Shown here piece by piece: positions 1 to 6,655 of a stretch of DNA of 64,000 bases (within the stretch, counting starts at the first letter, position 1; each line of letters opens with the position of its first letter). Made by a program: the position numbers and the translations under genes. The DNA comes from JAEEJA01 sp036343175 (GTDB lineage Bacteria > Bacillota > Clostridia > Lachnospirales > Lachnospiraceae). The notes beneath the pieces were generated by a model, which made no database searches, was not told the DNA's origin, and saw only the letters and a list, made by a program, of their open reading frames with translations. The stretch covers positions 1 through 64,000 of the forward strand of contig JAZASR010000007.1 in NCBI GenBank assembly GCA_036343175.1. Reading direction: 5' to 3'.

Positions 1-126
1 GTGGAAGTGAACCAGCTGGTACGCAAGTAACGAAGGGACGCAGAGGGCCCGGTGCGTCCAGTGGACGCACGTTTTCGGGCCGACCGGAGCGGAGCGGAGA
101 CCGCAGGTTCAAATCCTGTCACCTCG
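1..126 (+). repeat. tRNA-like GC-rich repeat, copy 1
   Basis: First of two almost identical 126-bp units; the other starts at 181, and only one base differs (C at 16, T at 196). The 3' end reads like the T-arm and acceptor 3' strand of a tRNA: a five-pair stem around a TTCAAAT loop, then CACCTCG at 120-126. No matching CGAGGTG acceptor 5' strand precedes the second unit, so it is not an intact tRNA. The middle holds a long GC-rich hairpin (GGCCCG and GTGCGTCC pairing with GGACGCAC and CGGGCC, about 47-80). It is far richer in GC than its neighbours. It may be a degenerate tRNA, possibly tRNA-Pro-like, with a hairpin inserted, or a tRNA-derived mobile repeat. Confidence 0.6.
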
Positions 127-172
127 ATGAAAAGAAATGACCGAGGCGAATGCCTCGGTCATTTCTTTTCAT
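127..172 (+). terminator. Perfect 21-bp inverted repeat between the tRNA-like units
   Basis: A perfect 21-bp stem (127-147 with 152-172) closes a GAAT loop directly after copy 1 of the tRNA-like repeat. The 3' arm is T-rich (TTTCTTTTCAT), as expected for an intrinsic terminator, and the symmetry would let it act on both strands. It does not follow copy 2, which runs straight into TTTTTCCCCCC. Confidence 0.7.
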
Positions 173-180
173 AGATACAA

Positions 181-306
181 GTGGAAGTGAACCAGTTGGT
201 ACGCAAGTAACGAAGGGACGCAGAGGGCCCGGTGCGTCCAGTGGACGCACGTTTTCGGGCCGACCGGAGCGGAGCGGAGACCGCAGGTTCAAATCCTGTC
301 ACCTCG
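181..306 (+). repeat. tRNA-like GC-rich repeat, copy 2
   Basis: Second 126-bp unit, 180 bp after the first and identical except for T instead of C at position 196. It has the same internal GC-rich hairpin and the same tRNA-like T-arm/acceptor end (CACCTCG at 300-306). After the unit, homology to the sequence following copy 1 stops at once, which makes the unit boundary precise. Open reading frames through it are by-products of its GC-rich sequence and show no ribosome binding site or protein similarity. Confidence 0.6.
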
Positions 307-445
307 TTTTTCCCCCCGATAATGTAGGTATTATTTTTATTCTGATGATTATAAAAAAAAGAGGCCTCTGCATTAGTTCATTAGGACTTAAAAGCAGCGT
401 TCTTTTTGCGGGGCTTATTCATTGTTAATAATATAAATTGAATTA
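307..445. other. Intergenic stretch without a recognisable gene
   Basis: AT-rich DNA between the tRNA-like repeat and the duplicated 3'-end fragment at 446. It starts with a T/C run and contains the short palindrome GAGGCCTC near 361. I see no ribosome binding site-linked start codon and no family similarity here. Confidence 0.5.
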
Positions 446-631
446 GAGTTTTGACAGTGCTTGTATTCTTCGCCGCAAAAAGATTCATATACAAGAAATA
501 AATCAGCTATTTCCTTATGCCTCTGCGACAGCCTTATTGAGCATATTAAGCACATGCTTCTTTTCTGCACTCCACTTAAGGCTCTTTGAGAAGTCATTAG
601 GTCCGTCACCTGTCAATCTGTGTAATAACTG
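446..631. pseudogene. Left direct repeat: tails of the ABC permease and the radical SAM gene
   Basis: This segment aligns with 5454-5638 at roughly nine bases in ten. On the plus strand it encodes the last 17 residues of the permease ending at 5509 (VLTVLVFFAAKRFIYKK plus stop). On the minus strand it encodes a C-terminal piece of the radical SAM protein of 5523-6422 (HRLTGDGP ... LNMLNKAVAEA), still in frame but with several substitutions. It is therefore a diverged copy of the junction of those two convergent genes, cut off on both sides. Together with the right copy it brackets the bacteriocin locus. The retained frame suggests a relic of a homologous allele or a former tandem duplication. 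Confidence 0.85.
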
Positions 632-697
632 CAATTTTTTTGTGTCAACTGGGATGGTCATCAAATTATATTTTTATTATATTATTTTAATAAACAA

Positions 698-726
698 TTG
701 ACATTTTTCTCTTTTTTTGATATAAT
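698..726 (+). promoter_or_regulatory. Consensus sigma-A promoter of the circular bacteriocin gene
   Basis: TTGACA at 698-703, a 17-bp spacer and TATAAT at 721-726 give a perfect match to the housekeeping promoter consensus. It lies about 55 bp upstream of the precursor start codon at 782, in very AT-rich DNA. It is the strongest promoter seen in the window and points to high expression of the structural gene. Confidence 0.85.
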
Positions 727-781
727 AATAACGCTGTTTTTAAGCAATAGATTAAGAATTACAGAAAGTGAGGTGAAAACA

Positions 782-1054
782 ATGACAAAGAAGAAGACAG
801 CTCTCATGACAGTAATGGCAATGACAGCAATGTGCCTGCTTTACTTCTCTTGTACGGGCCTTGCATCCATGCTGGGTATTTCAGCTGCTGCAGCTACAAA
901 GGTTATCAACATAATTGATACTGCTTCAACTGTTACAATGATTATTTCATTAATTAGTGTGATTGTTGGTGCAGGTGCTGTTTCTACTGCTCTCGTTGCA
1001 GTTGCAAAGAAGATGATCAAGAAGTACGGTAAGAAGTATGCTGCTATGTGGTAA
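782..1054 (+). CDS. Circular bacteriocin precursor (uberolysin/circularin type)
   Basis: The 90-residue product is predicted to be cleaved and joined head to tail into a membrane-permeabilising circular peptide. The start at 782 follows a GTGAGGTG ribosome binding site. Residues 1-30 form a Lys-rich, then hydrophobic leader. The remaining 60 residues (LGISAAAATKVINIID..., ending YAAMW) match the family pattern: N-terminal Leu/Val, an AAA-T-VI-N-I motif, a glycine/alanine-rich hydrophobic centre, a Lys-rich amphipathic helix and a C-terminal aromatic residue for ring closure. Uberolysin also runs from Leu to Trp. The exact cleavage site (LAS, M or L start; 64, 61 or 60 residues) is not certain. 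The downstream genes are those expected for maturation, export and immunity. Confidence 0.88.
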   Translation: MTKKKTALMTVMAMTAMCLLYFSCTGLASMLGISAAAATKVINIIDTASTVTMIISLISVIVGAGAVSTALVAVAKKMIKKYGKKYAAMW

Positions 1055-1094
1055 TATATAAGGGAAAATTTGGAATGGCAGTCTGCTAAAGAAG

Positions 1095-2288
1095 GTGAAA
1101 GAATCTTTTCTGCAGACTATTGTTCTAAATGTCAAGATGGGTTTTTATTACATGATAGTAGAATTGTTATTAAAATACTGGAAACAGAATATAAAGCTGA
1201 TAGACGATCTGGCAATAATTAAGTTGGTAACCGTAATGGGATCGACACTATTTTCCCTCGGATTCGGGCTGCTTGAATTTGTGTCATTGCAAGAGAATAA
1301 CCTGATTGGTGTATTTATTTTGCTGACTGCTGTTGTTCAATACAATAAAAATACAATAATATTTCATATCACTGATGTAAAAAAAAGCAGCTTTTATGTT
1401 GCTGGAAAGCAAACGTTCCGCCGTTTTTGTCTATTTCAGATTCTGAAATATAATATCATTCTGCCTTTTGCTGTCCTGATGACAGTAATCGTATCCTTGT
1501 TTATGATATTCATTCGCCCATTTATGTTTATTGCCGTATGGCTGATCCTGGGCGTAGAGCTTTTCCTGTTTTGGATTTCTTACCGTATAGAGCGACGCAG
1601 GCAGTATGAACGTATCGGAGGATATGCCACCGGATTTGCGTTTAATTGTTCTCCCGGTATTCTGTACAGCACACTTGCTTATTTTACCAGACAGCCTCTT
1701 CAAGAATATCTGGAAATGCTGGCTGAACTGGTCTTGGCGCTCCTTATGGTATATTTAGGGGTATCACCTGTTGTTGTAAATTATTTCATTATTATATTCT
1801 GCGTTCTGGATATTGAACTTTACGCAGAAAGAAACATGGAGCAATATGGAAAATTCTATGGGAAATATGCGTTCAAAAGGTCTGCATGTGTCACAACGGC
1901 ACGCAGATTTTTATCATCCAATGAATACAGGACTTTTTTAAAATATTTGCTTATTGAATGCGGATTTGTTTATTATGGTCAATTGACTGTCTGCTGGTTT
2001 CTTGTTTTACTGTTTGCATTAGCGTATCGATATTTTCTTGGCTGCGAACGTGTACTGGAGGCCCGTACCCTGTTCAGAAGTACAATATTTCGTGCTTGTA
2101 TGTTTTATTTTATACTTATCACACTCGCACCATTCCTTTTTGAAAAGGAAATGTATAAGATTTTTGATGGATATCGACAGGAATATGGAGTTGTATATTT
2201 TATTATAATGAGTTTACTGTTGCTGTTCCTTCCGATTGAACGTATGATTAAGGTGAATGGAGAAATAGTAGATGATAATAAGTCATAA
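1095..2288 (+). CDS. Large multi-span membrane protein of the bacteriocin locus (CirB/CclB-like role)
   Basis: A polytopic protein of up to 397 residues with about eight to ten hydrophobic segments across its whole length and no recognisable enzyme motif. Its place immediately after the precursor is where circularin A and carnocyclin A loci encode a large membrane protein needed for maturation or secretion; the role is inferred from that synteny. The start is uncertain: GTG at 1095 keeps the longest frame, but the purine-rich AAGAAG lies too close, while ATG at 1137 or 1152 has no good ribosome binding site. The end overlaps the next gene by 17 bp, so translation is likely coupled. Sequence around 2073-2099 recurs at 6453-6479. 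Confidence 0.7.
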   Translation: MKESFLQTIVLNVKMGFYYMIVELLLKYWKQNIKLIDDLAIIKLVTVMGSTLFSLGFGLLEFVSLQENNLIGVFILLTAVVQYNKNTIIFHITDVKKSSFYVAGKQTFRRFCLFQILKYNIILPFAVLMTVIVSLFMIFIRPFMFIAVWLILGVELFLFWISYRIERRRQYERIGGYATGFAFNCSPGILYSTLAYFTRQPLQEYLEMLAELVLALLMVYLGVSPVVVNYFIIIFCVLDIELYAERNMEQYGKFYGKYAFKRSACVTTARRFLSSNEYRTFLKYLLIECGFVYYGQLTVCWFLVLLFALAYRYFLGCERVLEARTLFRSTIFRACMFYFILITLAPFLFEKEMYKIFDGYRQEYGVVYFIIMSLLLLFLPIERMIKVNGEIVDDNKS

Positions 2289-2772
2289 AAAACTTATCTG
2301 CTATGCGTTCTGTTACCTTACAGCTTTTTTTCTGCTGATTGCTGTATTCTTTTATTTCTTTGATGTACCTGAAAATCAGCTGAGAATAACTAGTGAGCCA
2401 AATTCCTTTGGGAGAGCATTGCAGATAATTAATAATAATCTTATGAATTATCTTGGGTATTTGATTACTTTTTTGCTGTATCCGATTTATATTTTTTTGG
2501 ATCTGACCTTGAATGCATGGGCAATTTCAGTTTCGCTGAAGGCACAGGGAGCAGCTGATACTTTTCGTCATTTGGCGCTGCATGGAGTCATTGAAATACC
2601 AAATTCGATTTTATATACATTTTTGTCATTTAATGCTTTTCGTCGGTTTTGCAAAGAAAAAAGTTTTGGAATTAAGAAATATTTCTATTATATTGCTGAA
2701 CAAAAAGAGTTGTATATCCTGTGCTTTTTTCTGGTAATTGTTGCGGGATTGGCAGAGGGGCTGTTTAGCTAA
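2272..2772 (+). CDS. SpoIIM/DUF95-family membrane protein of the bacteriocin locus
   Basis: A 166-residue membrane protein. The segment around residues 106-115 (LHGVIEIPNS) matches the HG-x-x-E-x-P signature of the stage II sporulation protein M (DUF95) family, with hydrophobic helices near residues 10-30, 55-80 and 143-163. Small DUF95 proteins are a hallmark of circular bacteriocin clusters (CirC, CclC, UblC), where they act with an ATPase in maturation or secretion and contribute to immunity. It starts inside the preceding gene (17-bp overlap) and ends nine bases before the ATPase. It is not a sporulation gene here: nothing of the spoIIM neighbourhood is present. Confidence 0.8.
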   Translation: MIISHKKLICYAFCYLTAFFLLIAVFFYFFDVPENQLRITSEPNSFGRALQIINNNLMNYLGYLITFLLYPIYIFLDLTLNAWAISVSLKAQGAADTFRHLALHGVIEIPNSILYTFLSFNAFRRFCKEKSFGIKKYFYYIAEQKELYILCFFLVIVAGLAEGLFS

Positions 2773-2781
2773 GGAGAGTTT

Positions 2782-3375
2782 ATGATACTATCAAATTGTT
2801 CCAAACAATATAAAGATAAAACTGTGTTGTCAGATATAAGCCTTAAGTTGAACAGCGGAATTTATCATCTGACTGGAAAGAATGGTTCCGGAAAGAGTGT
2901 ATTTTGCCGCTGCCTCCTTGGGCTGGAACAATTTACAGAGGGCAGTACTGAGGAAATGCCGAAACATGTACTGTTTCTACCGGATACTCCTTTGGGTGAG
3001 GATTGGCTGACACTCAGAGAGAACCTGGAACTATTGCTTTATTATTACGGTATATCACTATCAGAGGAAGAAAAAGCAGCCTATATGGAAAAACTGCGTA
3101 TTACAGAACCAAATGAGAATTACCATAAGGTATCGGTTGGCACCTCAATGAAAATCGGATTGTTTTTCCTTTTGCTGAAAAAACACTGGGGTCTGATCAT
3201 ACTGGATGAAACAATGTCACATCTGGATAAAGTGATTCGCGAGACGATTTGGGATGAGCTGGAACAGCGTGCCCGGGAGGGTACGATTGTGATTTTAGTT
3301 GATCATAGCTTCCCTGGCAGATCTGGTCAGTTATGGTATACGTTAGATATGGAGGAAATAAATGGAAATCAATAA
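2782..3375 (+). CDS. ABC transporter ATPase of the bacteriocin locus (CirD/CclT-like)
   Basis: A short 197-residue ATPase. It has a Walker A motif (TGKNGSGKS, around residues 31-40), a Walker B with catalytic Glu (LIILDETMSHLD) and a switch His (VDHS). The signature motif is degenerate: SVGTSMK stands where LSGGQ-type sequence is expected. Circular bacteriocin loci encode a small ATPase of this kind that works with the DUF95 protein. The AAGGAGAG ribosome binding site at 2771 supports the ATG at 2782. The gene overlaps the following membrane protein by 14 bp, so the two are probably translated together. Confidence 0.82.
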   Translation: MILSNCSKQYKDKTVLSDISLKLNSGIYHLTGKNGSGKSVFCRCLLGLEQFTEGSTEEMPKHVLFLPDTPLGEDWLTLRENLELLLYYYGISLSEEEKAAYMEKLRITEPNENYHKVSVGTSMKIGLFFLLLKKHWGLIILDETMSHLDKVIRETIWDELEQRAREGTIVILVDHSFPGRSGQLWYTLDMEEINGNQ

Positions 3376-3871
3376 TTCAAAATCGTCTTCCGGGATCGGC
3401 GCAATTTTGCTAAGTTTCGTTGCGGTAATTGGAACATTTATACTATATATTTCAGAATATATTAAGTATGACAGCGATTTTCAGAAAAAAATTGAATCTC
3501 TGGCTGATGTGACGGGCATTAAAAATGGTCTCTTTTCTGTATTTTTATATATAATGTTTGCACTCACCGGCCTGATTTTATTCTTTGTCGGATTTTTCAT
3601 ATATAAGATTATCTGCAAAATCTGTTCATGCAAAATTCCAGACGGCAAGATCTTGCTTTCTGTGGGAGTAGGCTATGCTGCAAGCTTTCTCACGAGCTCT
3701 TTTCTGCTTGGACACATTCCGTTTCTTGTCATCATGCTTATCGGTAATTTGATTGAGGTTATGTTTGTAATAGTGCTGTGCTTTTCTGATCTGAAAAAAA
3801 AGGCAGTTCCATTTTTTTTATTGCGAGCCGTGTTTACTGGTCTGAATTTGATCGCATTCAGGTTAATGTGA
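3362..3871 (+). CDS. Four-TM membrane protein, candidate immunity or CclD-like protein
   Basis: A 169-residue protein with four clear hydrophobic helices (about residues 12-32, 55-82, 98-117 and 121-140) and short charged loops. I find no named domain. In circular bacteriocin loci a small membrane protein follows the DUF95/ATPase pair and takes part in immunity or secretion (for example CclD); that is the best guess here, from position only. The start overlaps the ATPase gene by 14 bp. The next gene starts about 24 bp downstream with its own ribosome binding site. Confidence 0.65.
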   Translation: MEINNSKSSSGIGAILLSFVAVIGTFILYISEYIKYDSDFQKKIESLADVTGIKNGLFSVFLYIMFALTGLILFFVGFFIYKIICKICSCKIPDGKILLSVGVGYAASFLTSSFLLGHIPFLVIMLIGNLIEVMFVIVLCFSDLKKKAVPFFLLRAVFTGLNLIAFRLM

Positions 3872-3894
3872 ATCTGGAGAAAGGATGTAGTAGC

Positions 3895-4605
3895 ATGAAA
3901 CTCAAGTTGGATAAAGTTGGCAGAAGAGAGAAGGATAAATGGCGTTTGCAGGATATAACTTACAGCTGTGAATCGGGGAAAGTGATTGGTCTGATCGGAA
4001 ATAATGGAGCTGGAAAAACAACATTGCTGAAAATTCTGGCAGGCCAGCTTAAGCCTTCGACCGGGCATATAACATTTGAAAGTGCTGAACAAAAGGGCTC
4101 TGATTTTGACGATTCGTGTCGTGCGGCATGCATTGAATCAGAGTCTGGCTATCCGAATATGACAGGACACGAAATGATGTGCTATATTGCTGCTGTCAAC
4201 GGTATCAAGGATACAAACAAAATTTTGCAATTGGAAAATGAATGGGATGTTCCTGCCGATAAGAAAATTGGTAAATATTCGCTTGGGATGATCGTTCGCC
4301 TCAATCTGGCAATGACTATGCTGAAATCACCGCAGGTTTTATTACTTGATGAGGTCTTTAACGGGCTTGATCCCTCTGGTCAGGCTGACTGTCGTAAGAT
4401 GCTGACAGAATATGCACGGAATGATCATATTGTAATGATTTCCAGCCACAGTCTATATGATATTGCGGCGATGGCTGATGAGATTCTCTTCATTGAGAAC
4501 GGGAGAATCAAGAAGATTCTGAAAGAGCACACGGATGTACGGGAACTTGCTGAATACTTTAATAATGATAAGGTGAATGATAAGAATGAATCTGATCCGG
4601 TATGA
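3895..4605 (+). CDS. Accessory ABC transporter ATPase (second transporter of the bacteriocin locus)
   Basis: The 236-residue ATPase begins at ATG 3895 behind GGAGAAAGGA; an upstream in-frame GTG at 3868 has no ribosome binding site. It has Walker A (GNNGAGKTT), a YSLGM signature typical of CcmA/BcrA-like drug and peptide exporters, Walker B (VLLLDEVFNGLDP) and a switch His (SSHS). With the permease that overlaps its end it forms a two-component ABC-2 exporter. Accessory exporters of this kind (compare CclEFGH) give self-protection in circular bacteriocin producers, so immunity or export of the peptide is the likely role. Confidence 0.82.
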   Translation: MKLKLDKVGRREKDKWRLQDITYSCESGKVIGLIGNNGAGKTTLLKILAGQLKPSTGHITFESAEQKGSDFDDSCRAACIESESGYPNMTGHEMMCYIAAVNGIKDTNKILQLENEWDVPADKKIGKYSLGMIVRLNLAMTMLKSPQVLLLDEVFNGLDPSGQADCRKMLTEYARNDHIVMISSHSLYDIAAMADEILFIENGRIKKILKEHTDVRELAEYFNNDKVNDKNESDPV

Positions 4606-5509
4606 ACTGAAAAAGATAAATGCACTTAGCTGGATAGTTGTGGCATTGTGTCTGCTCGCCCTTTGTGGATTGCTTTTTACGTTTCTTCTGGAGAATCAGA
4701 ATGAGTCAGACTGGCACGATTATGCAAAAAAGCATCGTGCAGAATTGCAGAAAATGATTGATATGACAGATAGTGATGATCCGAATTATGACACCAGTTG
4801 TTCTGTATTTCGATCCGAGATCGATCTGATAGACTACTCACTTGAAAATGATCTGCCTTATGGTTGTCAATCCGTCTGGACTTATCTGCATCGTTCAAGG
4901 TTTTTACTTGGGATTGTGACGATCATTATGATCCTCATTTCAGGTAATTCAATTACGGTTGAATATAATTGCAGGATGTTTGAAAAAATATTGTCCGGCA
5001 GATATACATTTTTCAGGCTGATGCGTACCAAGTTGTTTATGCTTTGGTCTTTAACGTGCCTGTCATATATAGCTGGAGAAGCATTGCTGTTTCTGATCGG
5101 ATATATCAGGTATGGGCTTACTGGAAACACGATATCCCCGGTATTATCAGATGATATTATTATCAAGCAGAATCTTGTTACCTGCAGCACACTCTATGTG
5201 TTTGTGCTGTTTCTTGCAACATTGATATATATTGACCTTGCCTTGATTCTGGAAATAGTATTTCCCAACAAAAAAATAATCCCGGTATCTGTTATTCTTC
5301 TGCTTCTGTTCAACGGAACACTTGCATCATTGAGTGAAAAAATGGGAATTGCAGAGTATTTGCCGCTTTATTATCTGGATGCAGCACGCTTTGCTGATGG
5401 ATTGCATAATGGTATGTTAACACTGCAGGTGGCATATCTGCTATGCTTATTTGGAGTTTTGACAGTGCTTGTATTCTTCGCTGCAAAAAGATTCATATAT
5501 AAGAAATAA
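4577..5509 (+). CDS. ABC-2 type permease, partner of the accessory ATPase
   Basis: A membrane subunit of up to 310 residues. It has one hydrophobic helix near the N-terminus (about residues 18-40), an extracytoplasmic stretch of roughly 70 residues, and then five helices, the usual layout of ABC-2 permeases of lantibiotic/bacteriocin immunity exporters. The start may be ATG 4577 or, with better spacing to AAGGTG, ATG 4586 (MNLIRYELKK, a typical beginning for this family). It overlaps the ATPase gene by 29 bp. The last 17 codons are duplicated at about 450-503, and a degraded copy of the same tail lies at 6474-6507. Confidence 0.8.
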   Translation: MIRMNLIRYELKKINALSWIVVALCLLALCGLLFTFLLENQNESDWHDYAKKHRAELQKMIDMTDSDDPNYDTSCSVFRSEIDLIDYSLENDLPYGCQSVWTYLHRSRFLLGIVTIIMILISGNSITVEYNCRMFEKILSGRYTFFRLMRTKLFMLWSLTCLSYIAGEALLFLIGYIRYGLTGNTISPVLSDDIIIKQNLVTCSTLYVFVLFLATLIYIDLALILEIVFPNKKIIPVSVILLLLFNGTLASLSEKMGIAEYLPLYYLDAARFADGLHNGMLTLQVAYLLCLFGVLTVLVFFAAKRFIYKK

Positions 5510-5638
5510 ATCAGCTATTTCCTTATGCCTCTGCGATAGCTTTATTGAGCATATTAAGCACATGCTTCTTGTCTGCACTCCATCGAGGCTCTATGAGAAG
5601 TCTTTTAGGTCCGTCACCTGTCAATCTGTGTATTACTG
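5454..5638. repeat. Right direct repeat bracketing the bacteriocin locus
   Basis: This copy spans the last 18 codons of the permease, the 13-bp gap, and the final 39 or so codons of the convergent radical SAM gene. The diverged counterpart is at 446-631, exactly 5008 bp to the left with two compensating one-base indels. Recombination between the copies would remove the whole locus. Confidence 0.85.
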
Positions 5639-6422
5639 TTTCCTTAGGAAGAATCTTCAGGCAGTCAACAACTATGTCACAATATTCATCGAGTGAAAGT
5701 ATGTGAAATGGAGATTCTTCATACTCTTCGGCAAGGGCTGTCCCCTTAAGGATATGAAGGAGCTGAAGCTTTATGCCGTCGGGCACAGGATCACGGCCAG
5801 CCAGATATTGTACGGTCTCAAGCATATCTTCTTTAGTTTCTCCAGGCAGTCCCAATATTACATGTACTATGACCTTGAAGTTCCTTTTTTTTAAGTCATC
5901 ATAAGCCCTTTCAAATGTTTCAAGCGGATAGCCGCGTCTGATGTGGTCTGCCGTTTTTTTGTGAATCGTCTGCAGGCCAAGTTCTACCCATACAGGCTTT
6001 TCTTTATCGACTTCTGTCAGCATATCCAGAATTAGAGGTCCAAGGCAGTCAGGCCTTGTCCCAATCGAAATCGCCACGATCTCAGGATGAGAAGCAGCTT
6101 TCAAAAATAATTTCTTTAGTCTCTCTGGATCTCCGTACGTATTAGTATATGATTGAAAATAGGCAATATATCTGCGGTCTTTGGATCGTATATTTTTTGG
6201 AAATTTGCTGTCCACATATTTCTTAGCCTCTGCTATCTGAATATCAATATCCGTAAAAGCAGCTGCAAAGTCGCCTGATCCTCCTTCAGAACAGAAGGTG
6301 CATCCGCCTGTACCGATCATTCCATCCCTGTTCGGACAGGTACAGCCGCTCGACAGAGACAGCTTGTAAACCTTGGTTCCATAAGTACTTTTAAGATGAT
6401 CAGATAAGGTGTTAATTTTCAT
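5523..6422 (-). CDS. TIGR01212-family radical SAM protein (YhcC/YtqA-like)
   Basis: A 299-residue radical SAM enzyme of unproven substrate. The cluster-binding cysteines lie near residues 28-43 (CTCPNRDGMIGTGGCTFC), with the wide spacing typical of the Elp3-like YhcC/YtqA group. IGTRPDC and GLPGETKEDM follow as SAM- and substrate-side motifs, and HRLTGDGP marks the conserved C-terminal region. On the minus strand AAGGAG lies eight bases before the ATG. The gene converges on the bacteriocin permease, 13 bp apart. A related C-terminal piece exists at 446-631, so a second allele was once present. Involvement in bacteriocin maturation is not supported, since circular bacteriocins need no radical SAM step. 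Confidence 0.85.
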   Translation of the reverse strand: MKINTLSDHLKSTYGTKVYKLSLSSGCTCPNRDGMIGTGGCTFCSEGGSGDFAAAFTDIDIQIAEAKKYVDSKFPKNIRSKDRRYIAYFQSYTNTYGDPERLKKLFLKAASHPEIVAISIGTRPDCLGPLILDMLTEVDKEKPVWVELGLQTIHKKTADHIRRGYPLETFERAYDDLKKRNFKVIVHVILGLPGETKEDMLETVQYLAGRDPVPDGIKLQLLHILKGTALAEEYEESPFHILSLDEYCDIVVDCLKILPKETVIHRLTGDGPKRLLIEPRWSADKKHVLNMLNKAIAEA

Positions 6423-6452
6423 AGATAACTCCTTAAAGGCATAGTTATTTTA

Positions 6453-6507
6453 TTCAGAAATACAATATTTCGTGCTTGTTTTCTTCGCTGCTAAATGATT
6501 TATATAA
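6453..6507 (+). repeat. Mosaic scar of bacteriocin-locus sequence
   Basis: Positions 6453-6479 match 2073-2099, inside the large membrane gene, at 26 of 27 bases. Positions 6474-6507 match the permease tail at 5467-5502 with a few changes. The two pieces are joined at a shared GCTTGT. It therefore looks like the remains of a deleted second copy of the locus, upstream of the radical SAM gene. Confidence 0.75.
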
Positions 6508-6551
6508 CGCTCTCCATTAGTATTATTGTCTGTATCAATATCAATAATTTA

Positions 6552-6560
6552 TGATATAAT
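6552..6560 (+). promoter_or_regulatory. Extended -10 promoter before the two-receiver regulator
   Basis: TGATATAAT at 6552-6560 is an extended -10 element. No good -35 box lies 16-18 bp upstream. The regulator's start codon is about 95 bp downstream. Confidence 0.5.
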
Positions 6561-6655
6561 GATAACATGTACATAGAGCCACATATTTATTTAAAAATAT
6601 GGGACTCCTTGTCCGGCATCATTATTGTGACTTTAGAAAGTATGAGGGCGGTATT

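Noticed and set aside
150..428. 92-codon open frame across the second tRNA-like repeat
   Set aside because: It is created by the GC-rich repeat, has no ribosome binding site, and its sequence is the usual artefact of reading through tRNA-like DNA.
5523..6422. Radical SAM gene as a bacteriocin maturase
   Set aside because: Its motifs are those of the widespread TIGR01212 family and circular bacteriocins are not made with a radical SAM step.
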